A DNA stretch of 64,000 bases from an uncultured Woeseiaceae bacterium (GCA_945788625.1 CALZMQ010000016.1:1-64000); one strand, 5' to 3'. Counted from the first letter of the stretch, positions 8,189 to 17,279 are shown. Notes: generated by a model not told the origin, from the sequence alone. Made by a program: numbers and translations.

Positions 8189-8848
8189 ATGCAGCTACCG
8201 GAAACCGTCGAGGTTGTGACCGGCGACGATCCTGTCGGCAGCGTCATCTGGTTACACGGCCTCGGGGCTGACGGGCACGATTTCGAACCGGTCGTTCCGG
8301 AGTTGCGACTGCCCGCCCATTTGCCGCTGCGATTCGTGTTTCCGCATGCGCCCGTGCGGCCGGTTACGGTCAATGGCGGCATGGCGATGCGAGCGTGGTT
8401 CGACATCGTCAGCCTGGACGCGCAGGGCCGCGCGGACGCGAAAGGTGTCTCCGAAAGTACGGCGATGCTGCATGCCCTCGTCGATCGAGAGAAGGAGCGG
8501 GGCATCGCTGCCGACAAGGTCGTAATCGCAGGGTTCTCGCAGGGCGGGGCTATCGCGATCAATGTCGCGGCGGAGACGGGCGAGAAACTCGCCGGTCTCA
8601 TGGCCCTGTCGACGTATGTTGCGCTGCCCGACGCGCTCGCCGCCGGCAACGGCAATCGCGAGTTGCCGGTATTCATGGCGCACGGCACATTCGATCCAAT
8701 GCTGCCGTTGCAGTGGGGTCGTGACTCCGCCGACCGGCTGATCTCGAGTGGCTTTGACGTCGAATGGCACGATTACCCGATGGCCCATGCGGTATGCCCC
8801 GCGGAAATCGACGACATTCGTGCCTGGCTGCTGTCAGTCTACGAGTGA
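8189..8848 (+). CDS. Carboxylesterase / acyl-protein thioesterase-like alpha/beta hydrolase
   Basis: A 219-residue single-domain hydrolase of the phospholipase/carboxylesterase (EstB/YpfH/APT1) family. The nucleophile elbow is GFSQGG (Ser about 117), the acid is in HGTFDPMLPL (Asp about 169), and the base is in YPMAHAVC (His about 200). The oxyanion region LHGLGADGHD is at about 23-32. The ATG at 8189 is preceded by CAGGGAG at a good distance; an in-frame ATG at 8135 would add a basic leader not seen in the family. It is transcribed divergently from argR and its last 15 bases overlap the 3' end of the convergent NRDE gene. The natural substrate is unknown. Confidence 0.85.
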   Translation: MQLPETVEVVTGDDPVGSVIWLHGLGADGHDFEPVVPELRLPAHLPLRFVFPHAPVRPVTVNGGMAMRAWFDIVSLDAQGRADAKGVSESTAMLHALVDREKERGIAADKVVIAGFSQGGAIAINVAAETGEKLAGLMALSTYVALPDALAAGNGNRELPVFMAHGTFDPMLPLQWGRDSADRLISSGFDVEWHDYPMAHAVCPAEIDDIRAWLLSVYE

Positions 8849-9625
8849 GCCGGTTGCGGCTGCAGCGAACGAGATCTGCGAGTCGCCCGTCGATTTGCCT
8901 TGTGCATCGAATCGCTTTTCGGTCATGCGCCATTGGCCCGAGGCATCAGCCAGTACAACTGTCGAACAACGCGTCCCGTACGCGGGCATGACGATGAACG
9001 GTGCGGTGACGGCGTGCGCCGTGCTGAAATCGAGATGTCCCGTGTCCGCTTCCTCTACCGGCCCTTTGGCGCGGTCGTTCAGCAGGCGCAATAGCGTGGA
9101 TTCATTGACCTCGTCGCGATCGAGCAGCCCGTCCAGAGCCGCTTTGCTTCGGCTTACCTTGTCCCACGGACCATCGAGCAGCGCATTACTCAGGCCGTAA
9201 ACGCCCGCCGGCAACTCGCGAATACCCGCGCCGCGGTTGGACACGTAGGCGGCACTGCAGAGCCCATTCGTCACGGTTCCCACTATCAGGTTGAAGCCGG
9301 CGTATTCGGGGCCTTCGATTTCAGCCAGGTATTCGAGCGGTGACAGCTCACTTTCGAGGAAGTCCGTTACGAGGTGGCCGCGTGAGCGCAGCGTCGGCAC
9401 AACCGGCTGCGCGTCGCGATAATTCGTTACCGTCGCGAAACGTCCGTTGCGATGCAGCGCAAGCCATGTGCCGCCCGCCTGCAGGTCTCGTCCGCCGACG
9501 ATATCCGGCTTGTCCGCCCACCACTCCGCCGCCCGGGTCGGCCGGGAATGAAATTCGTCGCGGTTCCCGGCGAGTATCAACGGGTACGCGGGATGCCGGC
9601 CAATAGCCATGACAACGAGGCACAT
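8834..9625 (-). CDS. NRDE-family (TANGO2-like) protein
   Basis: A 263-residue member of the NRDE/TANGO2 family, named from the Asn-Arg-Asp-Glu motif (here AGNRDEFHSRPT, about 19-30). It begins MCLVV, so Cys2 is exposed if Met is removed, as in the Ntn-hydrolase-like proteins of this group. GGRDLQAGGTWLALHRNGRFA is the second conserved block. Bacterial members have no firmly assigned reaction; the human homologue is linked to lipid or heme handling. It follows nudC with a 2-base gap and is probably co-transcribed with it. Confidence 0.85.
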   Translation of the reverse strand: MCLVVMAIGRHPAYPLILAGNRDEFHSRPTRAAEWWADKPDIVGGRDLQAGGTWLALHRNGRFATVTNYRDAQPVVPTLRSRGHLVTDFLESELSPLEYLAEIEGPEYAGFNLIVGTVTNGLCSAAYVSNRGAGIRELPAGVYGLSNALLDGPWDKVSRSKAALDGLLDRDEVNESTLLRLLNDRAKGPVEEADTGHLDFSTAHAVTAPFIVMPAYGTRCSTVVLADASGQWRMTEKRFDAQGKSTGDSQISFAAAATGSLVD

Positions 9626-9627
9626 GG

Positions 9628-10557
9628 CTAGTCAGTGTTGTCGAGATCGATCCAGTGGTCAACGAGCCGGCGCGCGATGGAAATCCGAAACGGCAGTCGC
9701 GGAAAGCCGGAGCGAAGCTCATCGCGCGTGAACCAGCGTGCATCCTCGAGTTCGCCGTCGTTAAGCCTGATCTCCGTCGAGGCCGCCTCGGCCACAAAGC
9801 CGAGCATCAGCGACGACGGAAATGGCCATGGCTGGGAACTGTGGTAGCGGACTGAGCCGACGCGCACGTTGGTTTCCTCGAACACCTCGCGTCGCACGGA
9901 GTCCTCGAGGCTCTCGCCGGGCTCGACGAAACCCGCGATCGTCGAGTAGCGTCCCTCGGGCCAGTTCTCCTGGCGCCCGAGCAGGCACCGCTCGCCATCC
10001 GACACGAGAACGATGATCGCGGGATCGGTGCGCGGGAAAATTGCCCTGCCGCAGTCCGTGTTGCTGCAGCGCCGCGAGTTGCCACCGGCCTCCGGGTACG
10101 CTGCCGAGCCACAGATTCCACAATACAATTGCGAGGCATGCCAGAGCACCAGCGCCCTTGCATGGGCGACGAGATTCGCTTCGTCGCCCGGCAACTGCGT
10201 GCCGAGGAATCGCAGGCTCTGGAATTCGCCGAACTCCCGAAACGGTTGCGCCCTGTCCGGGTGGATGGCGAGCGCGAACGCCGGCTGGTTGCGAAACAGC
10301 CCGAGGAAGATCAGCTCCTGTTCGCCGACGAAGGCCTCGACCTGCCCGCGCTCGAGCAACACGGCATGCGGCGGTTCACCGCCGGCCAGGCACAGGTCGC
10401 CCCAGACCGGAACGAAGCGTGCATCGTCACTCGAGATGGCCTCGGCGAGCCAGTCCGTGTCCTTGCGGCGTTCGCCACTCCGATCGACGAACGCTCCCGC
10501 AAATACATTGTAATCCTGGAGTTCCGTTTGCCGGTTTCCCGATCTACTGTTTGGCAA
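9628..10557 (-). CDS. nudC: NAD+ diphosphatase / NAD-capped RNA hydrolase (Nudix)
   Basis: Hydrolyses NAD(H) to NMN(H) and AMP and removes NAD caps from RNA. Order of domains: N-terminal NUDIX-like region, a four-Cys zinc ribbon (YCGICG ... CSNTDCG, about 144-168), then the catalytic Nudix box ([17 protein letters not shown] plus FEET) and the NudC-specific SQPWPFPSS motif downstream. 309 residues, longer than the E. coli enzyme (257) because of a fuller N-terminal domain, as in many proteobacteria. The start overlaps the mscL stop by 14 bases. Confidence 0.93.
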   Translation of the reverse strand: MPNSRSGNRQTELQDYNVFAGAFVDRSGERRKDTDWLAEAISSDDARFVPVWGDLCLAGGEPPHAVLLERGQVEAFVGEQELIFLGLFRNQPAFALAIHPDRAQPFREFGEFQSLRFLGTQLPGDEANLVAHARALVLWHASQLYCGICGSAAYPEAGGNSRRCSNTDCGRAIFPRTDPAIIVLVSDGERCLLGRQENWPEGRYSTIAGFVEPGESLEDSVRREVFEETNVRVGSVRYHSSQPWPFPSSLMLGFVAEAASTEIRLNDGELEDARWFTRDELRSGFPRLPFRISIARRLVDHWIDLDNTD

Positions 10558-10930
10558 GCAGGTCGCGAATTTCGGTCAGAAGCACTTCTTCCGCGGACGG
10601 TTTGGGCGGTGCGGCCGGCTTGTCCTCTTCTTTCTTTTTCATGGAGTTGAGTCCTTTGATCACCATGAAGATAGCGAAAGCGATGATCACGAAATCCAGC
10701 ACCGTGTTGATGAACACGCCGTAGTTGATCGTTGCGGCACCCTCTGCCTCGCCGAGCGCAATAGCGAGGTTGCTGAAATCGACGCCGCCCATGACCATGC
10801 CGATCGGCGGCATGATGACGTCCGAAACGAGCGATGACACGATCTTGCCGAACGCGGCGCCGATGATGATACCGACGGCCATGTCGACGACGTTTCCACG
10901 CATTGCAAAGTCTTTGAATTCTTTTAGCAT
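10544..10930 (-). CDS. mscL: Large-conductance mechanosensitive channel
   Basis: Inner-membrane pentameric channel that opens under hypo-osmotic stress. 128 residues. It has an amphipathic N-terminus ([20 protein letters not shown]), TM1 at about 14-42, and TM2 at about 72-97 followed by a charged [13 protein letters not shown] linker and the C-terminal helix [13 protein letters not shown]. The ATG at 10930 gives the conserved MLKEFK start. Upstream of nudC, with overlapping ends. Confidence 0.96.
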   Translation of the reverse strand: MLKEFKDFAMRGNVVDMAVGIIIGAAFGKIVSSLVSDVIMPPIGMVMGGVDFSNLAIALGEAEGAATINYGVFINTVLDFVIIAFAIFMVIKGLNSMKKKEEDKPAAPPKPSAEEVLLTEIRDLLAKQ

Positions 10931-11022
10931 TTGTACAAACTCCCCATGTGTCTGATTCTTATTGTGGTGCGGCAGGGCCGCACGGCGCACAGTGTACCGG
11001 AAAAGGGAGATGTGACGCGTGC

Positions 11023-11616
11023 TCAGACGGCCGCGAGTGCCTGCTGGCTACCGCGAGCCCGCAGCGGCGCCTCGATTTCACAGGCAGGGCAGGTCTTGTT
11101 GTCCAGCGCATACGCGTCCTGCACATAGCGCGATTCACATTGGCGGCACGCGGCAAGGTAGAGCTCGTCGTTTTGCGAAATGCACTGCAGCAGGTTCCAT
11201 GCCCACTCGAAGCTGAGTTTCGCGTTCTCGTGCAGCAGAAGGTAGGTCTCGTAGGCACGGCAAAGGCGGTGGCCGTACTCGACGTCGGGCCGCGGCCAGC
11301 GCGCATGTACTCGATGCTCGTGGTCTATTCGCACGAGCAGGCCGGCGCAGAATAGCGCGACCAGGGTCGTTGCCTGCAGTTGATTCTCGGGACTCTTGAC
11401 GTAGCGCGCCACCTGGCGCGGTGACTTGCCGCGCCTGCGTTTCACTTTGTTGTTGCCGTTGTCCCGAAAATACGTTGCGTACAGCTTGCGAATGCGGTCG
11501 TCCGAGAGGCCCGTGCATTCACGAATGGTCCGCGTACGGGCTTCGTGCCGGATCATCCTCAAGGCCAGTTCGAATTGGCTGCGTTCTCCTGAGTAGCGGT
11601 CGTCGGTTAGGCGCAT
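11023..11616 (-). CDS. Orphan FlhC-like transcriptional regulator
   Basis: A 197-residue protein with the layout of FlhC. A helical N-terminus ([20 protein letters not shown]) is followed by an HTH-like [14 protein letters not shown] (about 37-50). The C-terminal zinc site has Cys at about 157, 160, 176 and 179 (CRQC ... CPAC). In enterobacteria FlhC works only as a heterohexamer with FlhD and switches on flagellar genes. No flhD-like gene or flagellar gene is visible here. It faces away from an unknown gene across an AT-rich divergent region, which may hold its target promoter. Confidence 0.7.
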   Translation of the reverse strand: MRLTDDRYSGERSQFELALRMIRHEARTRTIRECTGLSDDRIRKLYATYFRDNGNNKVKRRRGKSPRQVARYVKSPENQLQATTLVALFCAGLLVRIDHEHRVHARWPRPDVEYGHRLCRAYETYLLLHENAKLSFEWAWNLLQCISQNDELYLAACRQCESRYVQDAYALDNKTCPACEIEAPLRARGSQQALAAV

Positions 11617-11747
11617 TACTTGCTCTTTTTGCTAGTTAAAGACCATATATAGTATAAAGGTAGCCTATAACATCCATACGTGGTCACACAAACCGAAATA
11701 TAGAAACTAAAACAACGGGCGAAAAACGCCCCGGGAGGGAGGCTCTT
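11617..11747. promoter_or_regulatory. AT-rich divergent promoter region with 5'-leader hairpin
   Basis: This intergenic stretch is far richer in A+T than its surroundings and separates the FlhC-like gene from the plus-strand unknown gene. For the plus strand, TTGCTA (11629-11634) and TATAAA (11653-11658) with an 18-bp spacer form a plausible sigma70 promoter. GGGCG-AAAAA-CGCCC at 11717-11731 can form a short hairpin just before the strong ribosome site GGGAGGGAGG upstream of the ATG at 11748. The hairpin has no T-run, so attenuation of translation is only a possibility. Confidence 0.4.
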
Positions 11748-12413
11748 ATGGATTACCAGGGACTGACGGCGACGGATCTCGCGAACATCCGGGCATTGAA
11801 CCGGTGCTTTCTCAAGGTGGCTGCGGGGCTGGAAAGTCACGATATCGGCGACGTCGCCGGACGCCGCTTGACGCGCATGCAACTGCGACGACTGGCGGCG
11901 ACCCCCTTCCTGCTGTTTTCTTTTCGGGAGCACGACAGCGACTACTGGATTCGCCTGCTCGATCCGGACCCGCAGATAGACTTCGGGCTGGACGCCGATC
12001 CGCCGGCCGACGACGTCCGGCAACTGCAAATTGCCGGGCTGGGATTCCTCTGGCAGCTGTCGTGCCGCAATCCGTACGCGGCGCGCGTCGTCAGCGGCGC
12101 CCCCCTCAGCTGGTGCGAACGTCTCGCCGCGATGACACTTGTCGACCTGTTGAGCCGGGTCGCGATTCGGGGCGACCTGATAACGAGGCGCTTCATGAGC
12201 AGAGACAGCGTCTGGCGGCGGCTGCTCGTTGGCGGCGTCAGCTCCATGCCGCAATTGCGCACGACATCGCAATTGTGTGCGCTGCAGGTGTTGCTTACGA
12301 GCAGTCAGCACGAGCGGCGCAGTCGTGTACCGGCCGCTGCCTGCAGCCTGTCGGCGCCCGCACGGCAGTTGGCCGGGAACCCTGCGCGGGGAATTGGCGA
12401 CACGAAGGTGTGA
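11748..12413 (+). CDS. Protein of unknown function, divergent from the FlhC-like regulator
   Basis: A 221-residue protein that I do not recognise. It opens with MDYQGLTATDLANIRALNRCFL behind a strong GGGAGGGAGG site. The middle is helical with several Trp/Cys residues (FLWQLSCRNPYA, LSWCERLAAMTLVDLLSRVA, an arginine-rich RRFMSRDSVWRRLL). The last 60 residues are low-complexity Ser/Ala/Arg and may be disordered. No signal peptide or membrane segment is seen. It ends 33 bases before the ABC ATPase gene and could be co-transcribed with it. The divergent pairing with an FlhC-like regulator suggests regulation by it. Confidence 0.6.
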   Translation: MDYQGLTATDLANIRALNRCFLKVAAGLESHDIGDVAGRRLTRMQLRRLAATPFLLFSFREHDSDYWIRLLDPDPQIDFGLDADPPADDVRQLQIAGLGFLWQLSCRNPYAARVVSGAPLSWCERLAAMTLVDLLSRVAIRGDLITRRFMSRDSVWRRLLVGGVSSMPQLRTTSQLCALQVLLTSSQHERRSRVPAAACSLSAPARQLAGNPARGIGDTKV

Positions 12414-12446
12414 CGACAGCAAGACGCGGTTACAATACGCCGCCTC

Positions 12447-13376
12447 ATGAAAGCGCTCACCATAAAAAACCTTTCGAAGACCTACAGCAACGGCACTGTC
12501 GCACTCAAGGGTATCGACCTGTCCGTGGAGGCTGGCGACTTCTATGCATTGCTGGGTCCGAACGGCGCGGGCAAAACGACGGCGATCGGCATTGTCAGTT
12601 CGCTCGTCAACAAGAGTGGCGGCGAGGTCGAAGTATTCGGGCACAGTATCGACACCGCGCTCGAGGCCGCCAAGACCTGCATCGGAGTCGTGCCGCAGGA
12701 GGTGAACCTCAACCTGTGGGAAACGGTCGGCAACACCGTCAGGAACCAGGCCGGCTACTACGGGCTGAGCGGCAAGCTGGCGAAGCAGCGAATCGAAAAG
12801 TACCTGCGGGCGCTGCGGCTGTGGGACCGGCGCGATCACATCGCGCGCAGCCTGTCGGGCGGCATGAAACGGCGCCTCATGATTGCCCGCGCACTCGTGC
12901 ATGAGCCGAAGCTGTTGATTCTCGACGAACCCACGGCGGGTGTCGACATCGAGATTCGCCGCTCGATGTGGGAGTTCCTGCGTGAAATCAACGATGCGGG
13001 CACGACCATAATCCTCACAACTCATTATCTCGAAGAGGCGGAATCGCTGTGCCGGCATATCGCTATCATCGACGAAGGAACGATCATCGAGGACGCACGC
13101 ATGAGCGACGTGCTTCGAAAACTGCAGCGCGAAGTATTCGTGCTCAGACTCGACCGGGTGCTTGACCGGGCACCGCAGCTCAGTGGCTTCGACGCGCGCC
13201 TGCGCAGCGACGGCGAACTCGAGGTCGAGAAAGGCCCGGACTACGACCTCAACGATTTGTTCACGGAGTTGAACGCGCTGGATATCCGGGTGGTCTCGCT
13301 GAGAAACAAGGCGAACCGCCTGGAGGAGCTGTTCATGCGCCTGGTCGAAAACAAGCAACCCGGAGCCGCAGCATGA
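12447..13376 (+). CDS. yadG: ABC-2 type exporter ATPase (YadG-like)
   Basis: ATP-binding subunit of an exporter. 309 residues with Walker A GPNGAGKT (about 38-45), signature LSGGMKRRL (about 139-147), Walker B LLILDEPTAGVD and H-loop TTHYLEEAE. The long conserved C-terminus ends in MRNKANRLEELF-like sequence. The match to E. coli YadG is strong along its length, including the VPQE region after Walker A. The substrate of YadGH systems is not established. The stop overlaps the permease start as ATGA, so the two are coupled. Confidence 0.9.
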   Translation: MKALTIKNLSKTYSNGTVALKGIDLSVEAGDFYALLGPNGAGKTTAIGIVSSLVNKSGGEVEVFGHSIDTALEAAKTCIGVVPQEVNLNLWETVGNTVRNQAGYYGLSGKLAKQRIEKYLRALRLWDRRDHIARSLSGGMKRRLMIARALVHEPKLLILDEPTAGVDIEIRRSMWEFLREINDAGTTIILTTHYLEEAESLCRHIAIIDEGTIIEDARMSDVLRKLQREVFVLRLDRVLDRAPQLSGFDARLRSDGELEVEKGPDYDLNDLFTELNALDIRVVSLRNKANRLEELFMRLVENKQPGAAA

Positions 13377-14146
13377 ATATCGGGCTCAACGTCGTTGCGG
13401 CGAAAACCATCGTCCGCAAGGAAATGGTGCGCGTGTTGCGCATCTGGGTGCAGACGGTCGTGCCTCCGGCGATAACGATGACGCTGTATTTCATTATTTT
13501 CGGCAACCTGATCGGCCGGCGAATCGGCACTATGGACGGCTTCGACTACATGCAATACATCGCGCCCGGCCTCATCATGATGTCGGTCATTACGAACTCC
13601 TATGGCAACGTCGTTTCTTCTTTCTTCGGCGCGAAATTCGGCCGCCACGTCGAAGAGATGCTGGTGGCACCGATGTCCTACGCGACCATCATCATCGGTC
13701 ACGTCGCCGGCGGCGTACTTCGGGGTCTGCTCGTGGGTTCGCTGGTGACGATCATAGCGCTGTTCTTCACGCGGCTTGAGGTTGCCCACCCATTCGTCGT
13801 GGTATCCGTCGTGTTGTTGTCGTCGGTCGTATTCTCCCTGGCCGGGTTCATCAACGCCGTATTCGCAAGGAAATTCGACGACATATCGATCGTGCCGACC
13901 TTCGTTTTGACGCCGCTGACCTACCTGGGCGGTGTTTTCTACTCGATATCGCTGCTGCCCGAATTCTGGCAGAACGTGTCGAAGGCGAACCCCATACTCT
14001 ACATGGTCAACGCGTTTCGCTACGGCATCCTCGGCACGTCGGACATCCGTATCGGCCACGCCTACGCCATTCTGATTATTTTCGTCGTCGTCCTGTTTTC
14101 CGCCTGCATGTCACTCATGCGGCGCGGCATCGGCATTCGCGAATAA
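13373..14146 (+). CDS. yadH: ABC-2 type exporter permease (YadH-like)
   Basis: Membrane partner of the preceding ATPase, 257 residues. About six hydrophobic segments are visible, starting near VPPAITMTLYFIIFGNLIG. The ABC-2 signature region lies near LTPLTYLGGVFYSISLLP. The MRR(G/M)IGIRE end is typical of YadH and other ABC-2 permeases. The start ATG overlaps the ATPase stop. The substrate is unknown. Confidence 0.9.
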   Translation: MNIGLNVVAAKTIVRKEMVRVLRIWVQTVVPPAITMTLYFIIFGNLIGRRIGTMDGFDYMQYIAPGLIMMSVITNSYGNVVSSFFGAKFGRHVEEMLVAPMSYATIIIGHVAGGVLRGLLVGSLVTIIALFFTRLEVAHPFVVVSVVLLSSVVFSLAGFINAVFARKFDDISIVPTFVLTPLTYLGGVFYSISLLPEFWQNVSKANPILYMVNAFRYGILGTSDIRIGHAYAILIIFVVVLFSACMSLMRRGIGIRE

Positions 14147-14148
14147 CC

Positions 14149-14817
14149 GTGTGCGGCCGATTCGCATTTTATTCGCCGAGCGAGGCTGCCGCCGCCTTGT
14201 TCGGCGTTTCTGCGTCGATCGAAGTGCGGCCGCGCCGCAACATCGCACCGACACAGGACATAGCGGCAATACGCAACGACGAGAACGAACAACGCGAACT
14301 CGTCATGTTGCGTTGGGGCCTTGTTCCGTTCTGGGCCAAGGATCCGTCAATAGGCAATCGCATGATCAATGCGAGAGCGGAAACCGTCGCCGAGAAACCG
14401 TCCTACCGTGCCGCGTACCGTCACCGGCGATGTATCGTTCTGGCGGATGGTTTCTACGAGTGGCGAAAGGATGGCGACACGAAAACGCCGTATTTCATTT
14501 CCCTTGCATCCGGTGAGCCTTTTGCGCTTGCGGGCCTGTGGGAAAACTGGCGGGACAAGCAAAACGACGAAACGCTTCAGACTACGACGCTGATCACTAC
14601 GGCAGCGAACGAGTTCATGCAGGCATTGCATCACCGCATGCCGGTTGTGCTGGAGGCGGACGCAGCCGGCGAATGGCTGGCCGGCTCGAACGAACTGCTT
14701 GACGATGTCGCCGCCCGCACGCCCCCGCTACAGGCCTGGCCGGTCGATCGGCGCGTCAACAATGCGCGCAATGAGGAAGCGGACCTAACGGACGCCGTCG
14801 GCGATATCATCCGCTGA
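14149..14817 (+). CDS. yedK: SOS-response-associated peptidase domain protein (YedK/HMCES)
   Basis: Shields abasic sites in single-stranded DNA by forming a covalent DNA-protein link through Cys2. The frame begins with GTG at 14149, giving M-C-G-R-F, so Cys2 is in place. The other SRAP motifs are present: N-A-R-A-E (INARAET, about 75-81), the FYEW block (about 101-104) and the histidine in LHHRMPVVL (about 164). 222 residues, normal. It starts 2 bases after the yadH stop, and its 3' end overlaps the convergent FakA-FakB gene by 33 bases. No LexA box is seen close by. Confidence 0.93.
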   Translation: MCGRFAFYSPSEAAAALFGVSASIEVRPRRNIAPTQDIAAIRNDENEQRELVMLRWGLVPFWAKDPSIGNRMINARAETVAEKPSYRAAYRHRRCIVLADGFYEWRKDGDTKTPYFISLASGEPFALAGLWENWRDKQNDETLQTTTLITTAANEFMQALHHRMPVVLEADAAGEWLAGSNELLDDVAARTPPLQAWPVDRRVNNARNEEADLTDAVGDIIR

Positions 14818-16626
14818 AAGCCACGGGCTGAAAGCCACCAGCAGAGTACCGGGGCCACCGTGCACGCCCAGTGCCGTGCCCACGCTGCCTAGCGTCAGTT
14901 TCCCGATCGAGGGCAAGCGTCCACGAATATGGTGCTCCAGTTCGGCGGCGTCTTCCTCGCAGATGGCATGGCCGATACCGACTTCGACCGGCCCCTCGGC
15001 CGGTGCGCGGCGGGCGACGAATCTCGCGAAGCGCGCTATTCGATTGCGCTTGCCGAACAGGAATCCAGCGAGCCCGATGCGTCCGTCCGTTCGAGTACAG
15101 ATGATGGGTACCAGATGGAGAAGTTCGGCCACTGTCTTTACCCACCCCGGCAACCGACCGCCACGTACGGCGTATCGCAGGTCGTGCAGCATGGCGAATG
15201 TGCGGGTTCGGGAAACCTGTTTTTCGAGAAGGTCGATGGTCGCCTTTATGTCGAGACCGCTGTTGGCACACTCGGCTGCAAGCACCACCAACTGGCCCTG
15301 GCCCATCGATGCGTTTCTCGAATTGACAACGTGCATCCTTCCCGGGGCCTTTGTTCTGTCGGCCGCCAGGATGGCGGCCTCCAGGGTACCGCTGGCAGCG
15401 CCCGTGAGGTTGATCGAAAGAACGTCCTGGAAATGACTGGCCAGGAATAGAAACTGGCGGCGGAAATCGCCCGGCGCCGGTTGCGACGTGGTTGGATGGT
15501 TTGGATTGGTTTCGAGCTCGTTGTAGAACTCGTCGACCGAGATGCTGACCTTGTCGAGGTAGCCGCGATCACCGAATTGAATGCGGCAAGGCACCATGTG
15601 AATGTCGAGACGTTCCATGTCGTCATCGGCGATGTCTGCGGCCGAGTCGGTGATTACCGCGAAGCTGCGCCCGGAGTCGTGCGTACTGTGCTGTTGCCGG
15701 TGCATGTCGTCCGCTTTCTCCGCGCTGACGTCGCCGAACCGGCGTGCGACGTCGAACACCTCTTCGGGATCGTCGACATGGATGTGGATTTTCGCCTTGC
15801 GTTTCGTGCCCGCGAGCACCAGCGAGTCGCCGATTTCGGTAAGCGCCTCGCGCATCTTGCGGCGGTCGATATCGGCCGCCGTGACGATACACTCGGTACA
15901 GAACCGGAATTGCGACTGGTTGTCGGATTCGGTGAATTCGACCGCGGGTTCGATATCGTGCAACAACGACACGTCGGGCATCGGCACGACGCGGCCGTCG
16001 AGAATGTAGTCGGAGATCCCCGCCACGAGTTCCGCAAAGCCCTTGGCGCCGGCATCCACGACGCCCGCCTTGCGCAGCACGTCGAGTTGTTGCGGTGTAT
16101 TCGCGAGGGCTTCCTCGACCCGCGCCGCCGCGCGCTGCAGTACGGCGGGAAATTCGCCTTCGCGCACCCTGGCGACTTCGTGCGCGATGCTCTGGGCAAA
16201 TGCGGCTATGACCGACAGGATCGTACCCTCGCGAGGCTCGGAGAGTGCGTCGTGTGCGTATTCGCTGCCCTGCATGACGGCCTTGCCGAACGTGTAGGTC
16301 GTGAAGCGCGTTATCTCACCTGCGGAGTCGCTGAAGCCCTGGAAAAACTGCGCGACGATCGCACCGGAGTTGCCGCGCGCGCCATCGAGCAACGCGTCAG
16401 CAACTGCGGCGAGCATCGTGCCGAGATGTTTTTCTCCGGGCCGGGTGAGGATGCCCAAGGTCGCGCCCAGCGTCAGGCTGAGGTTCGTACCGGTGTCGCT
16501 GTCCGCAACAGGAAACACGTTGATGCGATTCAATAATTCCTGTTCGCCGATGACGCGGTGAATTCCGGACGTTAGTGCGATCGCCAGGGTATCGCCATCC
16601 AGGTGCTTGGTAACTGGGGTTGCCAA
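14785..16626 (-). CDS. FakA-FakB fusion: DAK2-type kinase plus DegV fatty-acid-binding protein
   Basis: A 613-residue fusion. Residues about 10-205 are a DAK2/DhaL kinase domain (NVFPVADSDTGTNLSLTL, GARGNSGAIVAQFFQG, GVVDAGAKGF). About 230-325 is the FakA middle domain (CTECIV, GDSLVLAG, KIHIHVDDP). About 333-610 is a DegV domain (FAVITDSAADI, HPTTSQPAPGDF, SGTLEAA, GGRLPGW, HGGPGTLLVAF). In Firmicutes, FakA phosphorylates fatty acids presented by a separate FakB; here both are one chain. The predicted role is phosphorylation of exogenous fatty acids for phospholipid synthesis. The ATG at 16626 is followed by the expected domain within ten residues. Confidence 0.88.
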   Translation of the reverse strand: MATPVTKHLDGDTLAIALTSGIHRVIGEQELLNRINVFPVADSDTGTNLSLTLGATLGILTRPGEKHLGTMLAAVADALLDGARGNSGAIVAQFFQGFSDSAGEITRFTTYTFGKAVMQGSEYAHDALSEPREGTILSVIAAFAQSIAHEVARVREGEFPAVLQRAAARVEEALANTPQQLDVLRKAGVVDAGAKGFAELVAGISDYILDGRVVPMPDVSLLHDIEPAVEFTESDNQSQFRFCTECIVTAADIDRRKMREALTEIGDSLVLAGTKRKAKIHIHVDDPEEVFDVARRFGDVSAEKADDMHRQQHSTHDSGRSFAVITDSAADIADDDMERLDIHMVPCRIQFGDRGYLDKVSISVDEFYNELETNPNHPTTSQPAPGDFRRQFLFLASHFQDVLSINLTGAASGTLEAAILAADRTKAPGRMHVVNSRNASMGQGQLVVLAAECANSGLDIKATIDLLEKQVSRTRTFAMLHDLRYAVRGGRLPGWVKTVAELLHLVPIICTRTDGRIGLAGFLFGKRNRIARFARFVARRAPAEGPVEVGIGHAICEEDAAELEHHIRGRLPSIGKLTLGSVGTALGVHGGPGTLLVAFSPWLSADDIADGVR

Positions 16627-16637
16627 GTGTTGAACAC

Positions 16638-17279
16638 CTAGTTGCGCGACAACAGGAAAGAGGTACCTCGATGATTGAGGATGACGCCTTCGGGTGTGAT
16701 CTCCTGGACCAGCGGTCCCTCCGCGAGATACGAATTCTCGCGTTGCTTGGACATGTTGATGAACACGAACCGGTCGGCGGGCACATCGCTGTAAACGTGG
16801 ATGTCGAGATGCAGGTCCGGGAGGGCCACTGTGCCGTTGGCCCGGACCTCATGAATGGTTGGCACCACGGCCGCGACTACAGGCGCGGGGCTCGGCGCCA
16901 CGTCACGCATTGCAGGCGGCTCGTCATTTGCCACGGCCGGCTGCGCGGGCGCGGATTGCTGGCGGGCAGGAGCTTTTTCCCGCGCAACGGCAAGCTGGTC
17001 TGTAAAACTGGATTTGGCGCCGGATGGCACGGCATCGTTCGTCTCTGCAACAGCGGCAGAAGGCTGTGCCGGGGGGGGCTGCGTCAATGCGGCGGCCTGG
17101 GGACGCAACAGCAGACCCAGCAGTACGGCAAGATTGACCGCAAGCAACAGCCCCAGGAACCACAGCCATCGCGGTACGCCGGGGCGGTCGCCACTAGTTG
17201 GTACCCCGGCAAATTCCGCCGAGCTTTGCTGCTGGCGGTCGGTTTCCGATTTCTTCAATGCGTCGAGGATGAATGACAT
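16638..17279 (-). CDS. gspB: General secretion pathway protein B-like (GspB/ExeB)
   Basis: Partner of the ExeA-type ATPase in placing the type II secretion secretin through the peptidoglycan. It begins with the hallmark MSFILDALKKSE. One membrane span follows (about 38-58), then a Pro/Ala-rich periplasmic linker and the conserved C-terminal GspB domain (about 140-213, with PDLHLDIHVYSD and ITPEGVILNHRG). 213 residues. It begins 3 bases after the ExeA gene stop, so the two form one operon. No other type II secretion genes lie in this window. Confidence 0.9.
   Translation of the reverse strand: MSFILDALKKSETDRQQQSSAEFAGVPTSGDRPGVPRWLWFLGLLLAVNLAVLLGLLLRPQAAALTQPPPAQPSAAVAETNDAVPSGAKSSFTDQLAVAREKAPARQQSAPAQPAVANDEPPAMRDVAPSPAPVVAAVVPTIHEVRANGTVALPDLHLDIHVYSDVPADRFVFINMSKQRENSYLAEGPLVQEITPEGVILNHRGTSFLLSRN

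Noticed and set aside
11616..13358. 580-residue open frame on the minus strand opposite the ABC ATPase
   Set aside because: Rich in Arg, Gln and His with no domain sense; it is the antisense shadow of two clear plus-strand genes in GC-rich DNA.
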